Source: Gemmataceae bacterium
GTDB lineage: Bacteria > Planctomycetota > Planctomycetia > Gemmatales > Gemmataceae
Length of the DNA stretch: 64,000 nucleotides
Reading direction: 5' to 3'
Assembly (NCBI GenBank): GCA_025055795.1
Contig: JANWVV010000011.1
Span: 1-64,000, forward strand
Shown piece after piece: positions 16,776-25,786 of this stretch (within the stretch, counting starts at the first letter, position 1; every line of letters begins with the position of its first letter). A program made the position numbers and the translations under genes. The notes under the pieces were generated by a model. The model had not been told where the DNA came from. It ran no database searches and saw only the letters and a program-made list of their open reading frames with translations.

Positions 16776-18094
16776 GGCGGCTGGTCCTTTTCTCGAAGCC
16801 TCGTTGGTCGTATGGGGTCCGGATTCGGGTTCCGTTACGTCGTGTCGCCGCGGTCCCACTGCCGCAGCAGTCTCTTTGACGGGTACCACTGGTGTCCCGC
16901 CTCCCTTACGAACAGAAACCTGAGCAGGGAGCATTTTTTGCGGTCAGCCGGCATTTCCGGCATACTTTTGAGTTGCCCCGCGGGCGGACCGCCGAAGCCT
17001 CCCTGTCGGCGTTAAATAGGCTTCCTGCCTTTTGTTACGGAAATAGGCGGCCAAGAATCTTCGGCCACCTTGCTCCCCCCAATCGAGCAAAAAAACACCC
17101 GACTCCTGAGGTGGAGTCTGACCTTCGGCGGGCCTGACGTCGGAACACCTCGATGCCACCGGCTCAACAGGCAAAAGCGCGCCTGCTCCGGTTGCACCAG
17201 CGGAATCTACTGCTTCCCAGGCGTTCGGCGGGGTCCGTCGAGCGATCCTCTCCGTTGAGTCGGGCGTTAAACTCGAACGTTCGCTCGGTTATCGGGATGG
17301 TACCCCGTAGTGCATCCGATTGTAACCGATGTCTGACCAATAATCAAGCACCTATCACGCATTTTTTACTTTTTTTCCAAAAACCCCACCACTCCACTAC
17401 CTGCGTCGCCTGCCCTAAAGCCGAATCCCATAATTGGCTATTTGGTATACTGAAGTTTTACCGAATAACGCAACTTACACCAACCAGGCGTACAGTCTGA
17501 TAAGATCTCGGTCAAAACGGAGGAATTCAAGTAATTGTGTTAAAAAATTTGCCCTTCCTCGTTCAACCATGCTGACGTGAACAAGGTTGGGACCATCGAA
17601 CTGCTTTTTGTGTCAGCATAAATTTATGGATTTGGAAAAATATAGAATATCGATAGATTTGTGAAAATATAGGAATCAGGTCGAAATTTCGTAGCGTTCC
17701 GTCCGAGTTACAAAAAGTAAGGTAGAGTTAGTGTAACCGTATTTGCGGTGCGGGGTGCGACAAGGCGAGTGAGGCCTGAAGCCAGGCGTTTTGTAGCAAG
17801 CGATGGGGCTAGTGTGGAGCCTTACTGACGCAGAGAGGGCCTCTCTGGACTCACAAAGTGGTCGCCAACAAAGGGCGGTAAGCATTGATGCGAGCTCGTA
17901 GGAGAAAGGACTAGTCCATTTCTGTCTCACACAAGCAAGAGGGTCCGCTAGTGATTGAGGGCGAACCAAGCGTGGGAGGGTTGGCCAGGACTATATCAGC
18001 GACAAACTTGTGAGTGCGGAACAGGGCGGCAACGCTTGCGGAGGGAACCGCAGTGGAACTGGTCAGTCGGCGGAGCCGTCAGCGCGGAGTGGTC
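16776..18094. other. Long intergenic region without recognised gene
   Basis: This gap of about 1.3 kb separates divergent genes. The part near 17340-17700 is notably AT-rich compared with the surroundings. I see no protein with codon bias or a ribosome site, no tRNA and no repeat array. It should contain the promoters for the sigma factor and the response regulator; a structured RNA in 17690-18000 is possible but unsupported. Confidence 0.4.
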
Positions 18095-19132
18095 ATGAAC
18101 GTCACGCGCCATAAAAGTTCGGTGCTGGTAGTTGATGATGATCCTCATGTTCTGGAACTGTTACGAGTGCAACTGGAGGGGGAGTTTGAGGTCCTGCTGG
18201 CCGAGACAGCCGATCAGGCCCGGGAAATCCTGGCAAGCCGCAGTGTGGACATGGTCCTGACCGATCTGCAACTGCCCGGGGAATCGGGTTTGTCGCTTCT
18301 GGAGTGGGTTCGGCGGACCATGCCGCGGACCAGCCGCTTGTTACTGACCGGCACAGCCCGACTGGAAGATGCCATCGACGCTATCAATCAGGCCCAGGTC
18401 CATCGCCTGATCCTCAAGCCCTGGCGGCGGGAAGACCTGGTCCAGGCTTTACAGGCCGTGGCTCGCAACCTGGTCATGGAACGCAGCCACGAGCAACTTC
18501 TGGAACAACTGCGTCAGTTGAATCAGGAGCTGGAACGCCGGGTGGAGGAACGCACCCAGCAACTTCAAGCCGTTCTGGAGGAACTGCGCAAGAAAAACCA
18601 CTTCCTGGAAAAGGTGGCCATCACCGACCCGCTGACCGGACTACCCAACCGTCGCGGCCTGGAAATGATCATCCGCAAGGAATTGCTGCGCCGGCAACGC
18701 CAGCCACAACCCTTCGCCCTGTTGCTGGTCGATATCGACCACTTCAAACAGATCAACAGTGAATATCTCCACCCCGGGGGGGACCACGTACTGGTCTGGT
18801 TGACAGGGATCATGCAACAGTCGATCCGTGGCTCGGACTCGCTGGCGCGTATTGGCGGCGAAGAGTTCTTGATCGTCGCTCCCAATACCGATCTGTTCGG
18901 GGCTGAAGTACTGGCCGAGCGGTTGCGCACCCGCGTGGCCGACGCGGAAACGTTCTACAACGGCCGACCCATTCATGTGACGGTCAGCATCGGGGCCGCT
19001 GTTGCCGATGCCGAAACGGTCGTCAGCTACAACGAACTGCACGAGCTGGCCGCGGCTGCCCTGCGACAAGCCAAGGAAAATGGCCGCAACTGCTCCGTCA
19101 TCCGCTATTTTCAACCTCCCATCACGGTCTGA
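18095..19132 (+). CDS. Response regulator with GGDEF diguanylate cyclase
   Basis: Protein of 345 aa. The N-terminal receiver (SVLVVDDDPHVLELL, phospho-acceptor Asp about 57 in MVLTDLQLPG, conserved Lys in LILKPW) is followed by a coiled coil rich in Glu/Gln/Leu (about 125-170). The GGDEF domain begins TDPLTGLPNRRG. Its active site is GGEEF (intact), and RGSD lies exactly five residues before it, forming the RxxD inhibitory site. It would make cyclic di-GMP on phosphorylation and be subject to product feedback. Start 18095 (GGAG five bases upstream) is preferred to 18014. No partner kinase is adjacent. Confidence 0.9.
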   Translation: MNVTRHKSSVLVVDDDPHVLELLRVQLEGEFEVLLAETADQAREILASRSVDMVLTDLQLPGESGLSLLEWVRRTMPRTSRLLLTGTARLEDAIDAINQAQVHRLILKPWRREDLVQALQAVARNLVMERSHEQLLEQLRQLNQELERRVEERTQQLQAVLEELRKKNHFLEKVAITDPLTGLPNRRGLEMIIRKELLRRQRQPQPFALLLVDIDHFKQINSEYLHPGGDHVLVWLTGIMQQSIRGSDSLARIGGEEFLIVAPNTDLFGAEVLAERLRTRVADAETFYNGRPIHVTVSIGAAVADAETVVSYNELHELAAAALRQAKENGRNCSVIRYFQPPITV

Positions 19133-19288
19133 AGGTGTCGGAACGTCTCCGTGGCCTGCGTGTTCAATTCCCAACAAGCAAAGGGATCGCCCGACAGTCT
19201 GTTCAGACACCGATTTGATCCGTGGCAACGTCTGTAATCCAGCAGGTCGTTACTGTCCAATGAACAAAAAACCACAGCAAAATACCAT

Positions 19289-19319
19289 TTGCCGATCCGG
19301 CCAGGGTTAGCGGTATAAA
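19289..19319 (+). promoter_or_regulatory. Possible promoter for the obgE operon
   Basis: TTGCCG (19289-19294) and TATAAA (19314-19319) lie about 100 bp before obgE. The 19-bp spacer is longer than ideal, so this is a weak call. Confidence 0.3.
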
Positions 19320-19417
19320 ATTGTGCGAAGAGGGTGGGCCGGCTATGCGACCGGGTCATACACCGCAGCAGAAAGCGGGTGGGACGAGGGAGTGTAGTTC
19401 CGACCGAAGGAGAAAAA

Positions 19418-20578
19418 ATGTTTGTGGATCGGTTGGAGTTGTATGTGAAGGGTGGCGACGGCGGCCGAGGAGCCGTCTCGTTCCGCCGGGAAAAGTACGT
19501 TCCCCGTGGGGGTCCGGATGGCGGTGATGGCGGCAACGGCGGCTCGGTCATTGTGCAGGCCGATGCCAACGCGGATACCTTGGCCGGACTGGCCACCCGC
19601 AAACACTGGCGGGCCCGCAATGGAGGAGCCGGTCAGGGGAACAACCGCCATGGCAAAAACGGTCAAGACATCATTCTGCTGGTACCACCGGGCACGCTGG
19701 TACGGGACCGGGAACGGGGTCACGTCCTGAAGGACCTGGTGCATCCCGGCGACAGCGTCGTGGTCGCCCGTGGTGGCAAAGGGGGACGCGGAAACGCTCA
19801 TTTCAAAAGCCCGACCAATCGCACCCCCCGCCAATATGAACCTGGCGAAGCCGGTGAGGAACGCTGGATTGTCCTGGAACTGAAGCTGATCGCCGATGCC
19901 GGCCTGATCGGCCTGCCCAACGCGGGTAAATCGACGCTGCTTTCCCGGGTCAGTCGGGCCACGCCGGCCATTGCCCCGTATCCATTTACGACCCGCTACC
20001 CTAATCTGGGAGTGGTCAGTGTGGGCGATAGCAGCTTTGTGCTAGCGGACCTGCCCGGTCTGATTGAGGGGGCCGCCCAAGGGGCTGGTCTGGGACACGA
20101 ATTCCTCCGCCATGTGGAACGTACCCGCCTGCTCATCCACCTGGTGGAGCCCTTCCCGGCCGATGGCTCTGATCCCTGGCACAACTACCAGATCATTCGC
20201 CGGGAATTACGCGAATATGCACCCGCCTTGGAACAAAAACCGCAGATTGTTTGCGTCAGCAAAGGGGAGCTACCCGGGGCCGAGGCGGTCCAGCAACGCC
20301 TGGAGCAGCTCCTAGGTGAAGAAGTCCTGCTTATTTCGGCCGTCACCGGCCTGGGGTTGGCGCAGTTGATGGGTCGAGCCGCCCGGCGGATCGCGGAACT
20401 GAAGACGGCGGCGTCCCCCCAGTCCGTGCCCGTCTCGTTTGCCCGTGAAGCAGCGGTCCGCACTGCCGACTTTCGCATCGCGGCAGTACCCGGGATCACC
20501 CCCGATGCTGCAGAGCTGTACCCGGAAGCTGACGCTGTCCGGGCTGTCCCTGCATCGCCTCAGCCGGAGGCCGGATGA
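19418..20578 (+). CDS. obgE: GTPase ObgE/CgtA
   Basis: Ribosome-associated GTPase of 386 aa acting in 50S assembly and the stress response. The glycine-rich Obg fold is at the N-terminus (YVKGGDGGRGAVSFRREKYV, PRGGPDGGDGGNGG). The G domain follows: G1 GLPNAGKSTLL, switch region PFTTRYPNLG, G3 DLPGLIEGA, and G4-like VCVSKGE where the usual NKxD is degenerate. The C-terminal extension is short. AAGGAG lies upstream of ATG 19418. Its stop overlaps coaX by 4 bp (ATGA), and the next gene follows closely, so obgE-coaX-mnmE-like appear to form one operon. Confidence 0.93.
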   Translation: MFVDRLELYVKGGDGGRGAVSFRREKYVPRGGPDGGDGGNGGSVIVQADANADTLAGLATRKHWRARNGGAGQGNNRHGKNGQDIILLVPPGTLVRDRERGHVLKDLVHPGDSVVVARGGKGGRGNAHFKSPTNRTPRQYEPGEAGEERWIVLELKLIADAGLIGLPNAGKSTLLSRVSRATPAIAPYPFTTRYPNLGVVSVGDSSFVLADLPGLIEGAAQGAGLGHEFLRHVERTRLLIHLVEPFPADGSDPWHNYQIIRRELREYAPALEQKPQIVCVSKGELPGAEAVQQRLEQLLGEEVLLISAVTGLGLAQLMGRAARRIAELKTAASPQSVPVSFAREAAVRTADFRIAAVPGITPDAAELYPEADAVRAVPASPQPEAG

Positions 20579-21429
20579 CACCCGATGTTGTAGTTGACAT
20601 AGGCAACTCGCGGCTGAAATGGGGCCGCTGCCAGAGGGGCCGGGTCACTGAGATGGTCTCGCTACCGCTGGACCAACCGCAGGCCTGGGAACAACGCCGC
20701 CAAAACTGGAAGCTGCCCCAGCCCTGTCGTTGGGCGATTGCCACGGTGAACCCGCCAGCGGCCGACCGCTTCTGCCTGTGGGTGCGTCAATATGGCGATG
20801 CGGTACACGTGCTGGACGATCCCGCCCTGCTACCGTTGCAACTGGGGGTGGACGAACCCCGCCGGGTCGGGTGGGATCGGTTGCTCAATGCCCTGGCTGC
20901 CCATTGCCTGGCTGCCCCAGAGCCAGCGGCTGTGGTCGCTGTGGGCACGGCCATGACCGTCGATCTGATCGACGGCCAGGGCGTGTTCCGCGGTGGTGCC
21001 ATCCTGCCCGGCCCCCGCTTGATGGCCGATGCACTCCATCGCCACACGGCCTTGTTGCCTGCCCTGGACCTCACCGAATTGCCCACCGCGGCTGCTCCCG
21101 GCACGAACACCTCTGAAGCAATTCGGGCGGGCATCCGGGCCGCTTTGGTTGGCGGGGCCTTCCTACTGGTGCACCAGTACGCCGAGCTGGTCGGGCCGCT
21201 ATGGGTCTTCCTTACGGGAGGGGCCCTGGGTCAGTTAAGCCAGTGGGATTTCGGCAGCCGCTTCCGCGCCACCCGCTATGTGCCCACCCTGACCCTTGAA
21301 GGGTTGCGGATCGCCGCCGAAAGCCTGCCGGACAATCTCCCGCCAACCCCCGTGCCTTCCAGCACGCCTGGTCCGGACCATCCCCCCTTTCCACCCGTTG
21401 CGGCCACCAGCGATGGTCCAGTTGGGTGA
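20575..21429 (+). CDS. coaX: Type III pantothenate kinase
   Basis: Catalyses ATP-dependent phosphorylation of pantothenate, first step of coenzyme A synthesis, in the cytosol. At 284 aa it is slightly longer than the usual 250-260. It shows VVDIGNSRLKWG (phosphate binding), PRRVGWDRLLNALAA, VVAVGTAMTVDLID and GGAILPGPRLMADAL, matching the ASKHA-fold CoaX family. A Pro-rich tail ends the protein. Translationally coupled to obgE by a 4-bp overlap, and followed 6 bp later by the mnmE-like gene. CoaX enzymes are typically not feedback-inhibited by CoA (family knowledge). Confidence 0.9.
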   Translation: MTPDVVVDIGNSRLKWGRCQRGRVTEMVSLPLDQPQAWEQRRQNWKLPQPCRWAIATVNPPAADRFCLWVRQYGDAVHVLDDPALLPLQLGVDEPRRVGWDRLLNALAAHCLAAPEPAAVVAVGTAMTVDLIDGQGVFRGGAILPGPRLMADALHRHTALLPALDLTELPTAAAPGTNTSEAIRAGIRAALVGGAFLLVHQYAELVGPLWVFLTGGALGQLSQWDFGSRFRATRYVPTLTLEGLRIAAESLPDNLPPTPVPSSTPGPDHPPFPPVAATSDGPVG

Positions 21430-21435
21430 TGACGA

Positions 21436-22626
21436 ATGTCGACACCGAGCCCCACTACCGTTTCCGTGCTGACGCCTCCCGGCATGGGGGCCGTGGCCAC
21501 CATAGCCGTGCAGGGCCCGCACGCCTGGGCCCTGGCTCGCCACTTTTTCCAACCTGCCAGCGGCAAACCTCTGCCCGAAACACCACCCCTTTACCGCTAC
21601 TACTTTGGTCGTTGGGGAAAGAAGCTGGTTGACGAGGTCATTATGGCCATTACCGGCCCCCACACAGTGGAGATCCATTGCCATGGGGGGGTCCGCCTGG
21701 TTCGCTGCCTGGTGGAGGAATTGCAGGCCGCTGGTGTCGAGGAGAAGCCCGCGTTGACACATCCCTTGCTGCGGCTACTGGCCCAAGCTCCCACCCGCCG
21801 CATCGCTGCGATCCTGCTGGATCAGTGGCACGGGGCCTGTGCCACGGCTTTCCGACGGGTCATCGACCAGCAGGAGCCCGCCGCTTTAGCTGGCCTGGCC
21901 CGTTATGCCCCGCTGGCCCATCACCTGGCGGAACCCTGGCGTGTGGCCATTGCTGGTCCCCCTAACGTTGGCAAATCGTCGCTGCTGAACGCCCTGGCTG
22001 GCTATCCCCGCGCGATCGTTTCACCGGTCCCCGGGACCACACGCGACGCCGTCAGCGTGACCCTGGCTTTCGACGGCTGGCCGGTGCAACTGATCGATAC
22101 TGCTGGCTTGCGCGACACGCCCGAACCGCTCGAAGCTGCCGGTATTGCCCATGCCCGCCAGTGGCTCCAGCAGGCCGACCTGGTCCTGTGGGTGGCCGAC
22201 GCTGCCCACGGTGATGGCCTGGACGTTCCCCCGCTGGATAACGCTCTGCTGATCCTCAACAAGTGCGATCTGGTGCCAGCCGACCGCTACTCCAGTTATC
22301 CCCCCCAGGGGCTATTGGTGTCGGCGACCACCGGTATGGGTCTGGACCAGTTGTGTAACCTGCTAGTAGAGCGTCTGGTGCCCGATCCGCCGCCTCCGGG
22401 CGCACCCGTTCCATTCACTCCAACCCTGGCAGAGGCCGTCCAACGGGCCTGGCACGCCTGGCAACAAGGCGACAAAGCCACAGCCTGCCAATACCTGCAG
22501 GACCACCTGTCCCAAGCTGAACCCCCACCAGACTTCTTCCTCCCCGTTCGCTACACCAACAACACCCGGACCGATCCGTCCAGCGTTGTGTCAGAGGCCG
22601 GTTTGTCCGACCGCACCTGCAAATGA
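21436..22626 (+). CDS. MnmE-like GTPase, shortened
   Basis: Resembles tRNA modification GTPase MnmE (396 aa versus about 450). The N-terminal folate-binding-like domain includes VEIHCHGGVRLVR. The G domain has G1 GPPNVGKSS (174-182), switch PVPGTTRDAV, G3 DTAGLRDT (221-228) and G4 NKCD (275-278). MnmE, with MnmG, modifies wobble uridine of several tRNAs, and its C-terminal CIGKFC-type motif carries the catalytic Cys. That motif is absent here, as the protein ends in a Thr/Ser-rich tail. So this may be a degenerate or repurposed MnmE. Start ATG lies 6 bp after coaX. Confidence 0.8.
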   Translation: MSTPSPTTVSVLTPPGMGAVATIAVQGPHAWALARHFFQPASGKPLPETPPLYRYYFGRWGKKLVDEVIMAITGPHTVEIHCHGGVRLVRCLVEELQAAGVEEKPALTHPLLRLLAQAPTRRIAAILLDQWHGACATAFRRVIDQQEPAALAGLARYAPLAHHLAEPWRVAIAGPPNVGKSSLLNALAGYPRAIVSPVPGTTRDAVSVTLAFDGWPVQLIDTAGLRDTPEPLEAAGIAHARQWLQQADLVLWVADAAHGDGLDVPPLDNALLILNKCDLVPADRYSSYPPQGLLVSATTGMGLDQLCNLLVERLVPDPPPPGAPVPFTPTLAEAVQRAWHAWQQGDKATACQYLQDHLSQAEPPPDFFLPVRYTNNTRTDPSSVVSEAGLSDRTCK

Positions 22627-22675
22627 TACAGGAAATAACTTCCGCGGCTCGACAAGCTGGCTGCAGGAGTAGAGC

Positions 22676-23536
22676 ATGCACTTTTTCGGCAAAATCCGCA
22701 AAAATGGTGGCGAAGCAGTCGTCTGGATCAATAACGAGCAGCAGGTGTACGTGATCGACATGGCCCGCGTGCCGGAGGTCGCCTCGTTGAGCGATCTACT
22801 GGCCCAGCCGGATCCTCTGGCCGCTGCCCGTGAACTGATCGACCACCGCTACGCCCCCGAGCCGTTAGGCCAGCAAGTATTCCTGGCCCCGATCGACCGC
22901 CAGGAAGTCTGGGCCGCCGGAGTAACCTATCAGCGTAGCAAAATAGCCCGTGAGGAAGAATCCCGCGGAGCCGCTGCCTTCTACGACCGGGTGTACTCCG
23001 CACCGCGACCCGAACTTTTCTTCAAGGCGACGCCCGCCCGCGTGGTCGGACCGGATCAGCCCGTCCATATCCGTTCCGACAGCCGCTGGTCCGTGCCCGA
23101 ACCGGAACTAGCCTTGGTAGTCGGTCCGGACCAGCGTATCCTGGGCTACACTATCGGTAACGACATGTCAGCCCGGGACATCGAAGGCGAAAATCCTCTC
23201 TATTTACCTCAGGCCAAGGTGTACCGTCGCTCGTGTGCGTTAGGACCGTGGATCACACCGGCTGCCTTGTGGCCCGCCCCCGAACAGGTGGACATCCAGT
23301 TAACCATTCGTCGGGACGGCCGCGTGGTTTTCACCGGTGCCACCACCTTGGCCCGCATGGCCCGTACACCCCAGGAACTGGTCCGCTGGCTTTTCCAGGA
23401 CAACGACTTCCCCCACGGTGTCATTCTGCTCACGGGCACCGGTATCGTACCACCGGACGATTTTTCCCTGCGTCCGGGCGATCACATTGCCATAGCCATC
23501 ACAGGCATCGGCGTCCTGAACAACCCCGTCGCTTGA
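22676..23536 (+). CDS. Fumarylacetoacetate hydrolase family protein
   Basis: Predicted FAH-fold enzyme of 286 aa. The C-terminal catalytic domain shows FFKATPARVVGP, VPEPELALVV (metal-binding glutamates), GYTIGNDMSARDIEGENPLY, and GTGIVPPDDFSLRPGDHIAI. Members hydrolyse or decarboxylate diketo acids in aromatic or sugar-acid catabolism with a divalent metal; the substrate here cannot be told. GCAGGAGTAGAGC precedes the ATG. It follows the mnmE-like gene by 50 bp, so could be the last gene of that run, although its function is unrelated. Confidence 0.85.
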   Translation: MHFFGKIRKNGGEAVVWINNEQQVYVIDMARVPEVASLSDLLAQPDPLAAARELIDHRYAPEPLGQQVFLAPIDRQEVWAAGVTYQRSKIAREEESRGAAAFYDRVYSAPRPELFFKATPARVVGPDQPVHIRSDSRWSVPEPELALVVGPDQRILGYTIGNDMSARDIEGENPLYLPQAKVYRRSCALGPWITPAALWPAPEQVDIQLTIRRDGRVVFTGATTLARMARTPQELVRWLFQDNDFPHGVILLTGTGIVPPDDFSLRPGDHIAIAITGIGVLNNPVA

Positions 23537-24111
23537 CCCTTTCACCTTTTGGTCCATTCCTCAGCTAGTTCTCTGCTTAATAACCTTCGTGATACCTACG
23601 GTCGGACTCTTATCGGCCGACTAGCCCCTCAGCTACTAAAATTCTTTTTTAGCTTAATCCTCCTAAACCCATGGACGGAAATATTTTGCGAGACGCTGGT
23701 CTACTTTTTGTAGTTGACCCAACATAGCTTAAGGTTGCTCTAAAACATAATGTCGAAATAAGTGAGAAAAAAGCAACCAATAAGCAGCAAAACAAGTAAC
23801 AAGGAAAGCTGCTCAGAGCAGTTGAACAGAAATCATCAGCAAAATGATGCAAATTGTGGCGACAACGTGAGATTCCTAACAAGCACGAAGGAAAGCTCAG
23901 GAAAATTTTTGGTGCGATTTTGCAGAATTTGCTTGCAGCAGGCGTAGCAGTGCTTATAGTGACGGCAGCATCCCCGCGGCGGCGGATGAACAATAGGCGT
24001 GCCAGCTCATTCCCTACGGTGGGTACCTGCTCCAACGGTCGGACGGGGCCGCAGGCGACCAGAGCCGGCACCGGATTACTGAGGTAGTGGTTTTTTCAGG
24101 TTGGTTGGGGT
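23537..24111. other. Intergenic region, no gene seen
   Basis: This 575-bp gap is AT-rich between about 23640 and 23940. A short inverted repeat GTCGG/CCGAC near 23600 is followed at some distance by a T-run, a weak terminator candidate for the FAH gene. The 3' part should carry the promoter and leader of the RNA-binding protein. No RNA gene is recognised. Confidence 0.4.
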
Positions 24112-24465
24112 ATGGCTACGAACATCTACGTCGGGAATCTGCCGTGGAGCACGACCACCGAGGACCTGTACGCGCTGTTTCAGCAGTATGGGGTGGTGAG
24201 CCGGGCCCAGGTGATCATGGACCGCGAAACGGGACGGTCCCGCGGTTTCGGCTTTGTGGAAATGCCCAACGAAGAAGAAGCCCAGGCAGCCATCGCAGCT
24301 TTGAACGAAAGTTTGTATAATGGGCGGCCCCTGACAGTTAACGTGGCCCGCCCCCGTGAAGCCGGCGGTAACCGACGCAGCGGTAATTACCACCATCGCG
24401 GCTACGGCAGCGAACGCTCCGGGGAACGTCACGGAGGCTATGGCTACGGCGGAGATCGTTACTGA
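24112..24465 (+). CDS. RRM-domain RNA-binding protein
   Basis: Small protein of 117 aa with one RNA recognition motif: RNP2 IYVGNL (about 5-10) and RNP1 RGFGFVEM (about 43-50), followed by a Gly/Arg/Tyr-rich tail (GYGSERSGERHGGYGYGGDRY). This architecture matches the bacterial and cyanobacterial glycine-rich RNA-binding proteins often induced by cold. Target RNAs are unknown. The start is preceded by a G-rich stretch (GGTTGGGGT). Monocistronic, with a long AT-rich leader region upstream. Confidence 0.93.
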   Translation: MATNIYVGNLPWSTTTEDLYALFQQYGVVSRAQVIMDRETGRSRGFGFVEMPNEEEAQAAIAALNESLYNGRPLTVNVARPREAGGNRRSGNYHHRGYGSERSGERHGGYGYGGDRY

Positions 24466-24637
24466 AACCTGCCCACTCTGCCTTTCCCGAACCTCCCGAC
24501 GCGTTGCTATAATCTGAACAGATGGAATGATAGTCGGCCTCGGTTTTTCCCGGTCACCGGAGGCACGACTTCTTTCTGTTTGCTTGTGTTTTTTCAAAGT
24601 CTTAAGTACCGGGACGGATACCAGGAGGCTTCAGGTC

Positions 24638-24859
24638 ATGGCTAAAGAAGAGGGGATTGAAGTCGAAGGCCGGGTTAAAGAGGCCCTAGCCAACACCCAG
24701 TTCCGCGTTGAGCTGGACATCGGCGGCGAAGTGATCGCCCATGTGTCTGGGAAGATGCGCAAAAATTTCATCCGCATTATCCCAGGCGACCGCGTCAAGG
24801 TGGAACTTTCACCCTATGATCTCAAACGAGGACGCATCACCTACCGCGCCAAGCAGTAA
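24638..24859 (+). CDS. infA: Translation initiation factor IF-1
   Basis: 73-aa OB-fold protein that binds the ribosomal A site during initiation. The sequence is canonical: [56 protein letters not shown], and the C-terminus [10 protein letters not shown]. Full family length. AGGAGG at 24623 lies nine bases before the ATG; a longer in-frame extension to 24527 has no support. It stands alone rather than in the usual ribosomal protein operon (rpmJ/rpsM do not follow). Confidence 0.97.
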   Translation: MAKEEGIEVEGRVKEALANTQFRVELDIGGEVIAHVSGKMRKNFIRIIPGDRVKVELSPYDLKRGRITYRAKQ

Positions 24860-25102
24860 CAAACGCTACCCTTCCAGCGGCTGACTATTTCGCCAAAGCG
24901 GATTTCCCTTCACTTCAGGCTTCATGGATCTCGCCCCCCAACAAAAGAGGCAGCGGGTAAGAAAGGACTATTCCTGAACCGGTAGGCCATAGGGGAGCAC
25001 AAGACTGCACGGACAAGTGCGAAAAGATGCTTTTTCTGTCCCCGTAAATGGCATGGCATCGTCAGACTTAAGAAAAAATGGAGAAAAAACGGCTTTTTTT
25101 GA

Positions 25103-25131
25103 TTGACGTCGGCTGCCCTCTTTGTCAGAAT
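25103..25131 (+). promoter_or_regulatory. Candidate sigma-70 promoter
   Basis: TTGACG (25103-25108), a 17-bp spacer and CAGAAT (25126-25131) lie about 80 bp before the small gene at 25210. Good -35 match, optimal spacing and a 4 of 6 -10 match. Confidence 0.5.
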
Positions 25132-25136
25132 TACCT

Positions 25137-25159
25137 TGTCGCTGGATGAGGCAGCGACA
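25137..25159 (+). promoter_or_regulatory. Hairpin in the 5' leader of the 25210 gene
   Basis: TGTCGCTG (25137-25144) and CAGCGACA (25152-25159) form a perfect 8-bp stem with a 7-base loop. It begins about six bases after the predicted -10 element, so would lie at the very 5' end of the transcript and may stabilise the mRNA or serve as an operator. Confidence 0.5.
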
Positions 25160-25209
25160 GGAAGACAGCCACAGCTTCACGTCCTTGAAAGCCAAGGAGG
25201 GCGGTCACC

Positions 25210-25497
25210 ATGTTGTTCACAGCAGAAGCGAAGGCACAAGGCTGGCGAGCGGTAGCCATTTTCGATGACGGTCGACCGGAAGGCCTGATCTTTGTGGGTC
25301 GTTCCTCCACCCATGTGCGGCATGAGTACGCCGCCGCCTTTCTGGAGTTGTACGATGAAGAAGATCGGGCCCATGTGACCGCCATCGAGCTGCAACAGTG
25401 GGTAGGAGCCCCGGACGCCGGCTACTGGACTAAAAAGAACACTTTGAAAATTCCCGTACCGAGCAAGGCCGCCATCAAGATGCGAGCCGCCGCTTGA
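25210..25497 (+). CDS. Conserved-looking small hypothetical protein
   Basis: 95-aa soluble acidic/basic mixed protein of unknown function with no signal peptide or membrane segment. The coding evidence is a strong ribosome site (CCAAGGAGGGCGGTCACC before ATG), an upstream promoter-like element and an mRNA-leader hairpin. Visible features are an N-terminal beta-rich part (GWRAVAIFDDGRPEGLIFVG), a charged helix (FLELYDEEDRAHVTAIELQQ), and a Lys-rich end (KAAIKMRAAA). I do not recognise a family. Confidence 0.75.
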   Translation: MLFTAEAKAQGWRAVAIFDDGRPEGLIFVGRSSTHVRHEYAAAFLELYDEEDRAHVTAIELQQWVGAPDAGYWTKKNTLKIPVPSKAAIKMRAAA

Positions 25498-25786
25498 TTC
25501 ATCACCTGGCCGCTGTCCGAGCATTACGTCAGACGAACGCCTCCTGCCGTTTCACCACGACTCCCGACCGGCGGGATACCGAGCGACACCCTCCCGCTTA
25601 CTAGGCAAACCATTCGGATACACGGTTTCTGACCCTGGCCCCATGGGATCGCCCGGCAAGTCCAGACCTTGGTTAACCGTAACCAGGCGGATAGGGTGCG
25701 TCTGGGGCGGCGAGAGGCCAAGCCGGGTTATACAAGAGAGGTCACCAAGGCACCCAGCCATGGTCAGTTTCGGGTCGTAGGAGAAG

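Noticed and set aside
17676-17969. A 97-codon minus-strand frame
   Set aside because: No ribosome site or domain; treated as chance in a long intergenic region.
23590-23660. Possible terminator hairpin (GTCGG/CCGAC) after the FAH gene
   Set aside because: Only 5 bp and separated from the T-run by about 30 bases, too weak to call.
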